From assembly GCF_001592125.1 (NCBI RefSeq), contig NZ_BCWI01000016.1, positions 1-64,000 on the forward strand: a DNA stretch of 64,000 bases. The letters are read 5' to 3'. The position numbers and the translations under genes were made by a program. The notes under the pieces are model-generated. The model did not search any database, was not told the DNA's origin, and saw nothing but the letters and a program-made list of their open reading frames with translations. Below, piece by piece: positions 31,671 to 40,356 of this stretch. Source of the stretch: Microbacterium hominis NBRC 15708 (lineage in GTDB: Bacteria; Actinomycetota; Actinomycetes; Actinomycetales; Microbacteriaceae). Within the stretch, counting starts at the first letter, position 1; every line of letters starts with the position of its first letter.

Positions 31671-34607
31671 TTGCTCGTGCTCCTGGCTGCGTTCGCGGTC
31701 GTTCCGCTGTCGCTGCCATGGCTGTTCGGTCGCATCGGCCCACGGGCGTTCCTCGTCGCGGCGGTCCTGCCGGTCGTGGCCTTCGTCCACGCGCTGCTCA
31801 TGACCCCCGAAGTCATCGCCGGTCGGGTGCCGACGGAATCGGTGTCGTGGATCCCGCAGCTCGGGATCGATCTGTCGATGCGCATGGACACGCTGGGCTG
31901 GCTCATGACGCTCATCGTCACCGGCGTCGGGGCCCTCGTGCTGATCTACTGCCGCTGGTACTTCGACGGCAAGAAGCAGGGCGTCGGCCTGTTCGCCGCC
32001 GTCCTCCTCGGGTTCGCGGGAGCGATGTACGGCCTCGTCCTGACCGACGACATCATCGTGCTCGTGATGCTCTGGGAGATCACCAGCATCCTGTCCTACC
32101 TCCTCATCGGCTTCTACCACGCGCGTGGCGCGAGCCGCCGTGCCGCGCTGCAGGCGCTGCTCGTGACGACGCTCGGCGGTCTCGTCATGTTCGTCGGCGC
32201 GGTCATGATGGCGGTGATCTACGGCACCAACAGCCTGGCCGCCATCGTCGGCGGCACCGCGACGCTCAGGCCCGGCAGCGAAGGTCTGCTGAACGTGGCG
32301 ATCGTGCTGCTGCTGGTCGGCGCACTCAGCAAGTCGGCCATCTTCCCCTTCCACTTCTGGCTCCCGGGCGCCATGGCGGCGCCGACGCCGGTGAGCGCCT
32401 ACCTGCACGCGGCCGCGATGGTGAAGGCGGGCATCTACCTCATCGCCCGCCTCGCTCCGGCCTTCGCGCACAGCGAGTTCTGGCGTCCGATCGTGATCAG
32501 CCTGGGCCTGTTCACGATGCTGCTCGGCGGCCTCCAGGCGTTGCGCGAGTCGGACCTCAAGCGCATCCTCGCGTTCGGCACCGTCAGCCAGCTGGGCATG
32601 CTCACCGTCGTCCTCGGCTACGGGGAGCGCAACTCGGCGCTCGCCGGTCTCGCGCTGCTGATCGGCCACGCGCTGTTCAAGTCGTCGCTGTTCCTGGTCG
32701 TGGGCGTGATCGACCGGCAGCTCTCCACGCGTGACATCGGCGAGTTGTCCGGAGTCGGCCGCCAGGCCCCGACGCTGGCCGTCTTCTCGATCATCGCGAT
32801 CGCCTCGATGGTGGGACTGGCACCCACGGTCGGATTCGTGGCGAAGGAGGCCGTGCTGACCTCGCTGCTCGAAGGCGGGTCGCGCCCGGAAGCCCTCATC
32901 CCGCTCGTCGGGATCGTGCTCGGCTCGGTGCTGACGACGGCGTACGGCCTGCGGTTCGTGTGGGGCGCGTTCTGGACGAAGAAGGATGCCGCCGGCACGC
33001 CGCTGCCGGTCACGGTGTGGCCCGACCCGCCGATGGGATTCCTCGCCGCGCCGGTGCTGCTGTCGGCACTCACCGTCGTCGCGGGCTTCGCCGCGCCGCT
33101 GCTCGACGCCGCGTTCTCCGGCTACGCCGACACCCTTCCGGCCGCCGGCGGGGAGAACGGGTACCCGTACCACCTCGCGCTCTGGCACGGATGGGAGCCC
33201 GCGCTCTTCCTCTCGCTCGGCAGCATCGCCCTCGGTGCCGTGCTGTTCTGGCTGGCCCAGCGCACCGGACTCGTCCCGCGCCGCATCCTGCCCTTCACCG
33301 CGGCCGACGTCTACAACGCGTCCCTGCGCGTCATCGCGCGCCTGGCGGTGTGGACCACCACGTTCACCCAGCGCGGGTCGCTGCCGGTGTACGTGGGCAC
33401 GATCTTCGTCGTGTTCGTCGCCGCCGAGGGCACCGCCCTGCTGGCGAGCCCGTCGTGGCAGATCTCGCTGGACGCGTGGCAGACCCCCATGCAGCTGGTC
33501 GTCGCGCCGATCATGATCATCGCCGGGATCTTCGCCGTCCGGGCACGCAAGCGCTACACCGGCGTCGTGCTCGTCTCGGCCACCGGGCTCGGCATGATCG
33601 CGCTGTTCGCCTCCAGCGGCGCACCCGACCTCGCCCTGACGCAGATCCTCGTCGAGACGGTCACCCTCGTGGCCTTCGCGCTGGTGCTGCGCCGCATCCC
33701 CGCCCGACTCGGCGAGCACAACGCGTCGGTGCTGCCGCTGGCGCGCGCGATCCTCGCGGTCGCCGTGGGGGCGACGATGGCGATGGTGGCGATGGTGGCC
33801 ACCGGCGCCCGGGTGGCGACGCCCATCTCGGAGCGCTTCCCCGAGCTCGCCTACGAGCTCGGCCACGGCAAGAACGTCGTCAACGTGGCGCTCGTCGACC
33901 TGCGCGGCTGGGACACCATGGGCGAGCTGTCCGTGCTCATCGTGGCGGCGACCGGCGTGGCATCCCTCGTGTTCGTCACGCACCGCTCGGATCTCATCTC
34001 GCGGTCGATCTCGGCGTTGCCCACGGGCGCGACGCGCACCCGGCGACCCCTCATCGAGACCGACGAGGGCCCCCGACCGCGCGCGAGCGCTCCCGGCAGC
34101 ACACGGCAGACCTGGCTGGTCGGCGGGCAGAAGGTGCGCCCCGAGAACCGGTCGATCATGCTCGAGGTCATCGTCCGGATCCTCTTCCACACGATCATCG
34201 TCGTCTCGATCTATCTGCTCTTCGCCGGGCACAACCTCCCCGGCGGCGGGTTCGCGGGCGGCCTCGTCGCGGGCATGGCGCTGGTCATGCGCTACGTCGC
34301 CGGTGGCCGGTACGAGCTGGGCGCGGCCGCGCCGACCGACGCGGGACGGCTCCTCGGCGCCGGCATGACGCTGGCCGTCGCCTGCGCCGTCGTGCCGCTG
34401 CTGTTCGGCCTGCCGCCGCTGACCAGCTGGTTCTGGGAGACGGAGATCCCCGTCATCGGCCACATCGAGTTCGTCACCTCCACCCTCTTCGACATCGGTG
34501 TCTACCTGGTCGTCATCGGCCTCGTGCTCGACGTGCTGCGTTCGCTCGGCGGCGAGGTCGACCGCCAGACGCAGGAGCTGCGCGAGCGGGGGGTGACGGT
34601 CTCATGA
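31671..34607 (+). CDS. mrpA: Na+/H+ antiporter subunit MrpA fused to MrpB
   Basis: A 978-residue polytopic protein. The first ~770 residues form the NuoL-like proton-path subunit (FYHARGASRRAALQALL, KSAIFPFHFWLPGAMAAPTP, LKRILAFGTVSQLG with the functional lysines). The C-terminal ~150 residues (IMLEVIVRILFHTIIVVSIY, PGGGFAGGLVAG) are an MnhB/MrpB domain, so A and B are fused. It starts at TTG 31671, supported by AGGAGG five bases upstream. It leads a six-gene operon with four-base overlaps. The complex exchanges Na+ for H+ across the membrane for pH and salt homeostasis. Confidence 0.95.
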   Translation: MLVLLAAFAVVPLSLPWLFGRIGPRAFLVAAVLPVVAFVHALLMTPEVIAGRVPTESVSWIPQLGIDLSMRMDTLGWLMTLIVTGVGALVLIYCRWYFDGKKQGVGLFAAVLLGFAGAMYGLVLTDDIIVLVMLWEITSILSYLLIGFYHARGASRRAALQALLVTTLGGLVMFVGAVMMAVIYGTNSLAAIVGGTATLRPGSEGLLNVAIVLLLVGALSKSAIFPFHFWLPGAMAAPTPVSAYLHAAAMVKAGIYLIARLAPAFAHSEFWRPIVISLGLFTMLLGGLQALRESDLKRILAFGTVSQLGMLTVVLGYGERNSALAGLALLIGHALFKSSLFLVVGVIDRQLSTRDIGELSGVGRQAPTLAVFSIIAIASMVGLAPTVGFVAKEAVLTSLLEGGSRPEALIPLVGIVLGSVLTTAYGLRFVWGAFWTKKDAAGTPLPVTVWPDPPMGFLAAPVLLSALTVVAGFAAPLLDAAFSGYADTLPAAGGENGYPYHLALWHGWEPALFLSLGSIALGAVLFWLAQRTGLVPRRILPFTAADVYNASLRVIARLAVWTTTFTQRGSLPVYVGTIFVVFVAAEGTALLASPSWQISLDAWQTPMQLVVAPIMIIAGIFAVRARKRYTGVVLVSATGLGMIALFASSGAPDLALTQILVETVTLVAFALVLRRIPARLGEHNASVLPLARAILAVAVGATMAMVAMVATGARVATPISERFPELAYELGHGKNVVNVALVDLRGWDTMGELSVLIVAATGVASLVFVTHRSDLISRSISALPTGATRTRRPLIETDEGPRPRASAPGSTRQTWLVGGQKVRPENRSIMLEVIVRILFHTIIVVSIYLLFAGHNLPGGGFAGGLVAGMALVMRYVAGGRYELGAAAPTDAGRLLGAGMTLAVACAVVPLLFGLPPLTSWFWETEIPVIGHIEFVTSTLFDIGVYLVVIGLVLDVLRSLGGEVDRQTQELRERGVTVS

Positions 34608-35161
34608 CGGTGTCCGCGGTGCTCGTCATCATCATGGCGGTGCTCTTCGCGTGCGGCGTGTACGCGATGCTTGAGCGCAGCCTCACCCGCGTGCTGATCG
34701 GGTTCCTGCTGCTCGGCAACGCGACCAACCTCTTCCTGCTCATCGTGATGGGTCGCCCCGGCGTCGCCTCCTTCTTCGGGTCGGGCGATGTCGAGGAGAT
34801 GAGCGATCCGCTGCCGCAGGCGCTCACCCTGACGGCCATCGTCATCACCTTCGCCGTGTCGGCCTTCCTGCTGGCGCTCATCTACCGGTCGTGGCAGCTC
34901 GGCCAGGCCGACACCGTCGTCGACGACGAAGAGGACATCGCCGTGCGTGATCGCGGCACCGTCGAGGAAGACCAGATGGATGATGAGACCTCGATCGAGG
35001 ACGAGGACGACGACGCGACGACCGACTTCATCGGCACCGACACGGCACCGATCACCGTCCTGCACCACCGCGATCTCGACGGCATCCGCGACGACGCCCC
35101 CGTGGACCGCCCGCGCGGCGACGCGCGAGGTCGCCGCGACGAGGGAGGTGAGCCGCGGTGA
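34604..35161 (+). CDS. mrpC: Na+/H+ antiporter subunit MrpC
   Basis: A 185-residue NuoK-like subunit with three transmembrane helices in residues 1–105 (FACGVYAMLERSLTRVLIGF, GNATNLFLL, DPLPQALTLTAIVITFAVSA). Typical MrpC is about 115 residues; this one has an extra C-terminal tail of about 80 residues that is strongly acidic (EEDQMDDETSIEDEDDD) and ends in an Arg-rich stretch, probably disordered on the cytoplasmic side. It overlaps mrpA and mrpD by four bases. Confidence 0.94.
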   Translation: MTVSAVLVIIMAVLFACGVYAMLERSLTRVLIGFLLLGNATNLFLLIVMGRPGVASFFGSGDVEEMSDPLPQALTLTAIVITFAVSAFLLALIYRSWQLGQADTVVDDEEDIAVRDRGTVEEDQMDDETSIEDEDDDATTDFIGTDTAPITVLHHRDLDGIRDDAPVDRPRGDARGRRDEGGEPR

Positions 35162-36723
35162 ACGCCCTCGTCCCGCTCCTCGTCGCCCTCCCCCTGCTCG
35201 GGGCCGGCATCGCGCTCGTCTTCGGTCGTCAGCGCCGCGTGCAGGTCGGCGTGTCCGTCGTCACCCTCACGCTCGTGCTGGCGATCGCCGCCGTGCTCCT
35301 GTACACCGTCGACTCGTCGGGGCAGGCGATCGCCGTGTCGGTGGGCGGCTGGCCGATCCCGTTCGGCATCGTGCTGTACGTCGACCGTCTCGCCGCGTTG
35401 CTCGTCGTCATCTCGAGCATCGTGCTGCTCGCGGTCCTCCTCTTCTCGGTCGGGCAGGGCGCCGCCGACGGCGACGACGACACCCCCGTCACGATCTTCC
35501 ACCCCTCCTACCTGATCCTGTCGGCGGGCATCTTCAACGCGTTCATCGCGGGCGACCTGTTCAACCTCTACGTCGGTTTCGAGATCCTGCTCGTGGCCTC
35601 GTACGTGCTCATCACCCTCGGATCCACCGAGTCCCGCATCCGCGCCGGCGTCGTGTACATCGTGGTGTCGCTGGTGTCGTCGATCCTCTTCCTCGCCGCG
35701 ATCGCCGCGATCTACGGCGCGCTGGGCACCGTCAACATCGCGCAGCTCGCCGAACGCATGACCGAGCTGCCCGACTCGACGCAGCTCGTGCTGCACCTGA
35801 TGCTGCTGCTCGCCTTCAGCATCAAGGCCGCGGTCTTCCCGCTGTCGTTCTGGCTTCCGGACTCGTACCCGACCGCTCCGGCTCCCGTCACCGCGGTGTT
35901 CGCGGGCCTGCTGACCAAGGTCGGCGTCTACGCGATGATCCGCACCGAGACGCAGATCTTCCGCGACAACGACGTCAACACCCTGCTGCTGATCGTCGCG
36001 CTCGCCACGATGATCGTGGGCGTGCTGGGCGCGTTGGCGCAGGCCGAGCTCAAGCGCATCCTGTCGTTCACCCTCGTCAGCCACGTCGGCTACCTGGTCT
36101 TCGGACTGGCCATCGCCACCCCGCTGGCCCTCGGCGCGACCATCTACTACATGGTCCACCACATCATCGTGCAGACCACCCTGTTCCTCGCGGTGGGACT
36201 GATCGAGCGGCGGGCCGGATCGACCTCGATCCTCAAGGTCAAGGGGCTGATGCGCGCCGCGCCGGTGATCGCCGTGCTCTACTTCATCCCGGCCATCAAC
36301 CTGGGCGGTCTGCCGCCGTTCTCCGGATTCATCGGCAAGCTCGCGCTCTTCGACGCCGCCGCCGAGGTGGGAACGCCCCTGATGTACGTGCTGATCATCG
36401 GCGGCATCGTCACCTCGCTGCTCACGCTCTACACACTCATGCGCGCCTGGAACCTCGCCTTCTGGCGCGAGGACGACGACCACACCGAGGAGACCGGCGT
36501 CGTCGACCGCATCTCCTACCTCGGCGATGCCCCGGCCGCCGACGACGAGGGCGCGCGGCGCGTCATTCCGCGCATCATGACGGCGACGACCGCGGGAATG
36601 GTCGCCGTCACGGTCGCCCTCACGATCTTCGCGGGACCGCTGTACGCGCTGTGCGCGAGCATCGGCGACGCCCTCCTGACGCCGGTCACGCTCGTGCAGC
36701 TCGATGAAGGAGGCGGATCGTGA
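35158..36723 (+). CDS. mrpD: Na+/H+ antiporter subunit MrpD
   Basis: A 521-residue NuoM/N-like proton-path subunit with about fourteen transmembrane helices. Conserved elements are FNLYVGFEILLVASYVL (Glu in helix 5), FSIKAAVFPLSFWLPDSYPT (Lys in helix 7) and ELKRILSFTLVSHVGYLV. GTG 35158 overlaps the mrpC stop, and its stop overlaps mrpE. A hydrophilic insert of about 45 residues lies before the last helix. Confidence 0.95.
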   Translation: MNALVPLLVALPLLGAGIALVFGRQRRVQVGVSVVTLTLVLAIAAVLLYTVDSSGQAIAVSVGGWPIPFGIVLYVDRLAALLVVISSIVLLAVLLFSVGQGAADGDDDTPVTIFHPSYLILSAGIFNAFIAGDLFNLYVGFEILLVASYVLITLGSTESRIRAGVVYIVVSLVSSILFLAAIAAIYGALGTVNIAQLAERMTELPDSTQLVLHLMLLLAFSIKAAVFPLSFWLPDSYPTAPAPVTAVFAGLLTKVGVYAMIRTETQIFRDNDVNTLLLIVALATMIVGVLGALAQAELKRILSFTLVSHVGYLVFGLAIATPLALGATIYYMVHHIIVQTTLFLAVGLIERRAGSTSILKVKGLMRAAPVIAVLYFIPAINLGGLPPFSGFIGKLALFDAAAEVGTPLMYVLIIGGIVTSLLTLYTLMRAWNLAFWREDDDHTEETGVVDRISYLGDAPAADDEGARRVIPRIMTATTAGMVAVTVALTIFAGPLYALCASIGDALLTPVTLVQLDEGGGS

Positions 36724-37301
36724 GCCCGTCCACCTCGGTCGCGTCCGCTGTGTGGCGCCAGCTCCCCTTCTTCGTCTGGCTCGTCGCCCTCTGGATGCTG
36801 CTGTGGGGACAGTTCACGGTGCTCGCCGCCGTCACGGGGCTGATCGTCGCGATCGTGGTCACCCGCGTCTTCCGCCTTCCCCCCGTGGAGCTCTCCGGCC
36901 GGGTCAACATCTGGTACGGCGCCGTGTTCGTCGTGATGTTCTTCCTGGCGCTGATCCGCGGCTCGCTGCTGGTCGCCTGGCAGACGCTGAACCCACGGCG
37001 CTACCCGGGCACGGCGGTCATCGCCGTGCCGCTGCGCACCGATGACGACCTGATCATGGCGCACGTCGGCGTGACCGCCTCGCTGATCCCGGGGTCGCTC
37101 ATCGTCGACGTCGATCGTGACCGTCGCATCCTCTACCTGCACGTCATCGGCGTCTCGTCGGACCGCGACGTGGAGAACCAGCGCCGCGCGGTGCAGGGCT
37201 GGGAGTCGCGTATCGTCCGCGCCGTGGGATCGCGCGCCCAGCTCGCCGCCATCCGCACCGCGGGTGCCCAGAGCCCGCGCGAAGGGGGTGCGGGCCGATG
37301 A
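36720..37301 (+). CDS. mrpE: Na+/H+ antiporter subunit MrpE
   Basis: A 193-residue subunit: two or three N-terminal transmembrane helices (LPFFVWLVALWMLLWGQFTV, IWYGAVFVVMFFLALIRGSL) and a C-terminal cytoplasmic domain with LMAHVGVTASLIPGSLIVDV and LYLHVIGV, typical of the family. GTG 36720 overlaps the mrpD stop by four bases and the stop overlaps mrpF. Confidence 0.94.
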   Translation: MSPSTSVASAVWRQLPFFVWLVALWMLLWGQFTVLAAVTGLIVAIVVTRVFRLPPVELSGRVNIWYGAVFVVMFFLALIRGSLLVAWQTLNPRRYPGTAVIAVPLRTDDDLIMAHVGVTASLIPGSLIVDVDRDRRILYLHVIGVSSDRDVENQRRAVQGWESRIVRAVGSRAQLAAIRTAGAQSPREGGAGR

Positions 37302-37567
37302 ACGTCCTGATCGTCGCCGTCTACGTCGTCTTCGCGATCGCCGGGCTCCTGACGCTGTGGCGGATCATCGTCGGGCCGTCGATCCTCGACCGCGCCGTGG
37401 CATCCGACGTGCTGCTGACCCTGGTGATGTGCGCGCTCGGCGCCGACATGGTCATCAACCATCACACCCGCTCGCTGCCGGCGCTGCTCATCATCGCGGC
37501 GGTGGGCGTGTTCGGCTCGATCGCGGTGGCCCGTTTCGTCGCGCGGAGGGACAACACCGACCGATGA
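37298..37567 (+). CDS. mrpF: Na+/H+ antiporter subunit MrpF
   Basis: An 89-residue subunit with three transmembrane helices and the family signature RIIVGPSILDRAVASDVLL, carrying the conserved Asp residues. It overlaps mrpE and mrpG by four bases. It forms part of the ion-translocating complex in the membrane. Confidence 0.94.
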   Translation: MNVLIVAVYVVFAIAGLLTLWRIIVGPSILDRAVASDVLLTLVMCALGADMVINHHTRSLPALLIIAAVGVFGSIAVARFVARRDNTDR

Positions 37568-37920
37568 ACGAGATCCTCGACACCGCCGCCCTCGTGCTCG
37601 TGCTGATCGGCGGGCTGCTCTGCATCACCGCCGCGATCGGGCTCCTGCGCTTCCACGACGTGCCCACTCGGCTGCACGCCGCCACCAAGCCCCAGGTGCT
37701 GGGTCTCATCCTCATCTGCCTCGCGATCGCGTTGTCGCTGCGGTCGTGGCCCGTCATCGCCTTCCTCGTGCCCATCGTGATGATGCAGCTGGCGACCGCG
37801 CCGTTGTCGGCGCACATGGTCGGCCGTCAGGCCTACCGCAACGGCACGATCGACGAGCGCTCGCTGTACGTCGACGAGCTCGACGCCGCCCGCCGGACGC
37901 CCCCCGGCGCCGGCGGCTGA
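37564..37920 (+). CDS. mrpG: Na+/H+ antiporter subunit MrpG
   Basis: A 118-residue subunit with three transmembrane helices and the family signature GLLRFHDVPTRLHAATKPQ. The ATG at 37564 overlaps the mrpF stop. It is the last gene of the mrpA(B)CDEFG operon. A palindrome and a strong terminator follow before the convergent oxidoreductase gene. Confidence 0.95.
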   Translation: MNEILDTAALVLVLIGGLLCITAAIGLLRFHDVPTRLHAATKPQVLGLILICLAIALSLRSWPVIAFLVPIVMMQLATAPLSAHMVGRQAYRNGTIDERSLYVDELDAARRTPPGAGG

Positions 37921-37959
37921 GCACCCGCCGACGGCGCGTACCCTCCTCCACAACCCGGG

Positions 37960-37979
37960 GGATCGGAGATCTCCGATCC
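37960..37979. repeat. Perfect 20-base palindrome after mrpG
   Basis: GGATCGGAGATCTCCGATCC is a perfect palindrome with no spacer, 40 bases after the mrpG stop. No spacer and no U-tract make it a poor terminator; it may be a protein-binding site or part of the transcript end. Nothing else is seen in 37980–38082. Confidence 0.55.
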
Positions 37980-38082
37980 GCACCTGTGGACGGACGACGC
38001 GGCGGCCTTCCGACGCGTCACACTCGAAGGGTCGGGAGCCGGGCGCGGAACTGGGGGGTGACCGGCCCGGCCCCGACATCCT

Positions 38083-38110
38083 CCCTGACCGCGCGCCGGC
38101 GCGGTCAGGG
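38083..38110. terminator. Bidirectional terminator hairpin
   Basis: CCCTGACCGCGC and GCGCGGTCAGGG form a perfect 12-base stem around GCCG between the convergent mrp operon and the oxidoreductase gene, overlapping the stop codon of the latter by a few bases. It can serve both directions. Confidence 0.75.
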
Positions 38111-39550
38111 GGCGAGGGACGGTGTCCGCGCGATGCCGAACTCGTGGCGCAGCACGCTGCGGGCCGCGAACCATCCCGACTGGCCGTGGACGCCCGGGCC
38201 CGGCACGGTGGAGGCTCCGCAGAGGTACACGCCGGGCAGCGGCGTCCGCCACGGGTCCGCGCTCAGGACGGGGCGGGCCAGCAGTTGCGGGAGCGTCGCG
38301 GCGCCGGCGGCGATGTCGCCGCCCACGTAGTTGGGGTTGTCGAGAGCGAGCTCGGCGGCGGTCGTGCCGCGCGTGGCGAGGATGACGTCGCGGAACCCGG
38401 GGGCCACCTCTTCGATCGCGCGAGTGACGGCCTCCGTCTGATCCACCGTCGAACCCGTCGGGACGTGGGTGTACGCCCAGAGCGCGTGCTGCCCGGCCGG
38501 GGCGCGGGTCGAGTCGAACACCGACGGCTGCGCCACGAGCACGTACGGGGATGCCGCGTGCCGCCCCGCCAGCACCTCCCGCTCGCCCGCGGCGATGCGC
38601 TCGCGCGTGCCGCCGACGTGCACGGTGCCGGCGCGCGCGATGCGCTCGTCGGCCCAGGGGACGGGCCCCGACAGCGCGAACTGCACCTTCGCCGACCCGC
38701 TGCCGTACCGGAAGCGCTCCAGACGGCTCCGGTAGCCGGCCGGCATCCGGTGCCCGGCGAGTCGGATCAGCGCGCGCGGGGTCACGTCGAGCACGATCGC
38801 CGCCGCGGTGAGCTCGTCGAGCGAGGTCACCTCGTGATCGGTGACGATCTCACCGCCGTGCGCGCGGAGATCGTCGGCGAGGGCATCGGAGATCGCCTGG
38901 GAGCCGCCGATCGGAAGGGGCCATCCGGCGGCATGCGCATGCGCCTGCAGGGCGAGACCCGCGGCCGCCGCGACCGGACTGGGCTGCGGGGCGATCGCGT
39001 GCGCCGCGACGCCCGTCATCATCGCCGGTGCCACCCGCTCCGCGAAGCCCGCATTCCAGAGGGGGCTCCCCTGCTGCAGCGCCCGCATCCCGAACCGCGC
39101 GACGATGACGGGATGCGGCGGCACGCGCAGCAGCGGCGATCCCGTGAACCGCGCGACTTCGCGTGCGCGGGCGGCGAGCGGGCCGAGGAGCCGTCGATAC
39201 GCGGCGCCGTCGCGTCCGAGCTCCGCCACCGTCCGGTCGAGGTCGCGGTAGGCGATCCCGGACCCCCCGTCCGCCGCGCCGAGCGGGTGGGCGAACGAGA
39301 TCTCCGGGGTGACGAACGGGATGCGCCGGGCGAGGCCGAACGCGCGGAAGAAGGGGGATGCCACCGCCAGCGGATGCACCGCCGAGCACGTGTCGTGCCG
39401 GAACCCGGGGGCGACGGTCTCCGCCGTGCGGGCACCGCCGCCCCACTGCGGCATCCGCTCGAACACCCGCACCGAGAGTCCGGCGCGCGCGAGCGTGACC
39501 GCCGCGGCGAGGCCGTTGGGTCCCGAGCCGACCACCTCGACGTCGGTCAC
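38105..39550 (-). CDS. FAD-dependent oxidoreductase, phytoene-desaturase-like
   Basis: A 481-residue flavoprotein. The N-terminal Rossmann motif is VVGSGPNGLAAAVTLARAG, followed by RVFERMPQWGGGARTAE; the C-terminal FAD motif is VYLCGASTVPGPGVHGQSGW. This is the CrtI/PDS-like group often labelled NAD(P)/FAD-dependent oxidoreductase. No phytoene synthase or other carotenoid gene is adjacent, so the substrate is unknown. Its ATG overlaps the SRPBCC gene stop by four bases; the two form an operon. Confidence 0.88.
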   Translation of the reverse strand: MTDVEVVGSGPNGLAAAVTLARAGLSVRVFERMPQWGGGARTAETVAPGFRHDTCSAVHPLAVASPFFRAFGLARRIPFVTPEISFAHPLGAADGGSGIAYRDLDRTVAELGRDGAAYRRLLGPLAARAREVARFTGSPLLRVPPHPVIVARFGMRALQQGSPLWNAGFAERVAPAMMTGVAAHAIAPQPSPVAAAAGLALQAHAHAAGWPLPIGGSQAISDALADDLRAHGGEIVTDHEVTSLDELTAAAIVLDVTPRALIRLAGHRMPAGYRSRLERFRYGSGSAKVQFALSGPVPWADERIARAGTVHVGGTRERIAAGEREVLAGRHAASPYVLVAQPSVFDSTRAPAGQHALWAYTHVPTGSTVDQTEAVTRAIEEVAPGFRDVILATRGTTAAELALDNPNYVGGDIAAGAATLPQLLARPVLSADPWRTPLPGVYLCGASTVPGPGVHGQSGWFAARSVLRHEFGIARTPSLAP

Positions 39551-40113
39551 GCCGCTCCCGCCGCCGCGTCGTGCGCATCCGTCGCCTCGGCGGCGTCGGC
39601 CACGGCATCCGCATCGGGGGTGCCGCCGGCCGGGTCGGGCACGGCCGGTCGCGCGGAGGTCTGCGCGGCGTCGCGTTCGCGACGGCGGCCCTCCGACAGG
39701 TAGCGCAGCCTACGGATCGTCTCCTCGTTGCGCAGGTGCAGCAACGGCGCCCACAGGAACCGGGGCAGACGTCCCGCGCCGCCGACCGGCTCTTCCGCCA
39801 GACGCACGACGCAGCCCTCCCCGCGGGGCCGCACCTCGATGACCACGACGGCGCGTCCGAACGGGCCCGCCTTGGCCCGCAGGCGCAGGCGCCGCGGGGG
39901 CGACCACTCGACGATCTGCGTGTCGTCGTCGACCAGCACGGGCCACGCGCCCAGGGAGTGGTGGATGTGGGCGCGCTCCGCGGGCCACTCGGGGTCGACG
40001 GCGCGCATGCGCGAGGCGCCCACCACCCAGGCCGGATACACCCAGCCGTCGCCCAGCACGGCGAACACGTCGTCGGGGGTGCAGTCGAACAGTCGGACAC
40101 TGGCGGTCGCCAT
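39547..40113 (-). CDS. SRPBCC (polyketide cyclase/dehydrase-like) family protein
   Basis: A 188-residue protein. Residues 1–145 fit the START/SRPBCC helix-grip fold: CTPDDVFAVLGDGWVYPAWVVG at the start and a C-terminal helix with LLHLRNEETIRRLRYLSEG. The last 40 residues are Ala/Asp-rich and probably disordered. These proteins bind hydrophobic ligands; co-translation with an FAD oxidoreductase suggests the two handle the same lipid or isoprenoid substrate. That is inference. Confidence 0.82.
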   Translation of the reverse strand: MATASVRLFDCTPDDVFAVLGDGWVYPAWVVGASRMRAVDPEWPAERAHIHHSLGAWPVLVDDDTQIVEWSPPRRLRLRAKAGPFGRAVVVIEVRPRGEGCVVRLAEEPVGGAGRLPRFLWAPLLHLRNEETIRRLRYLSEGRRRERDAAQTSARPAVPDPAGGTPDADAVADAAEATDAHDAAAGAA

Positions 40114-40266
40114 GGGGTCTCCTCCGGGTCCCTTCCGATCGTAGGCGGGAACGCCGCGGGGCGAGGGGCCTTGACAGGCCGTCTCGCCGCGCCGCCCGGC
40201 TGGGGCTGTGGGTGGGGGTCCGGTGTTCCGTATTCAGTCTCCCGGCCGGTGCCGCCGGGCACGACG

Positions 40267-40280
40267 CCCGGAATTCCGGG
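40267..40280. repeat. Short palindrome in intergenic region
   Basis: CCCGGAATTCCGGG is a perfect 14-base palindrome in the 243-base gap (40114–40356) between the SRPBCC gene start and the YhgE/Pip gene end. It may belong to the SRPBCC promoter region or mark the end of the preceding operon. No gene is seen in the gap. Confidence 0.4.
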
Positions 40281-40356
40281 GTTCCGGGAGGGACGCGCCC
40301 CCATCCAGACTGAAGACGGCAGCGGACGCCCGGCCGCCCGACCGGCGCGGGCGGGG

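Noticed and set aside
28905..34463. A 1,852-codon minus-strand open frame across LacI and mrpA
   Set aside because: Low-complexity Arg/His/Asp/Gly translation, antisense to well-supported mrpA and LacI genes.
38105..40113. Oxidoreductase/SRPBCC pair as a carotenoid cluster
   Set aside because: No phytoene synthase, lycopene cyclase or prenyltransferase is nearby; the CrtI-like fold alone is not enough.
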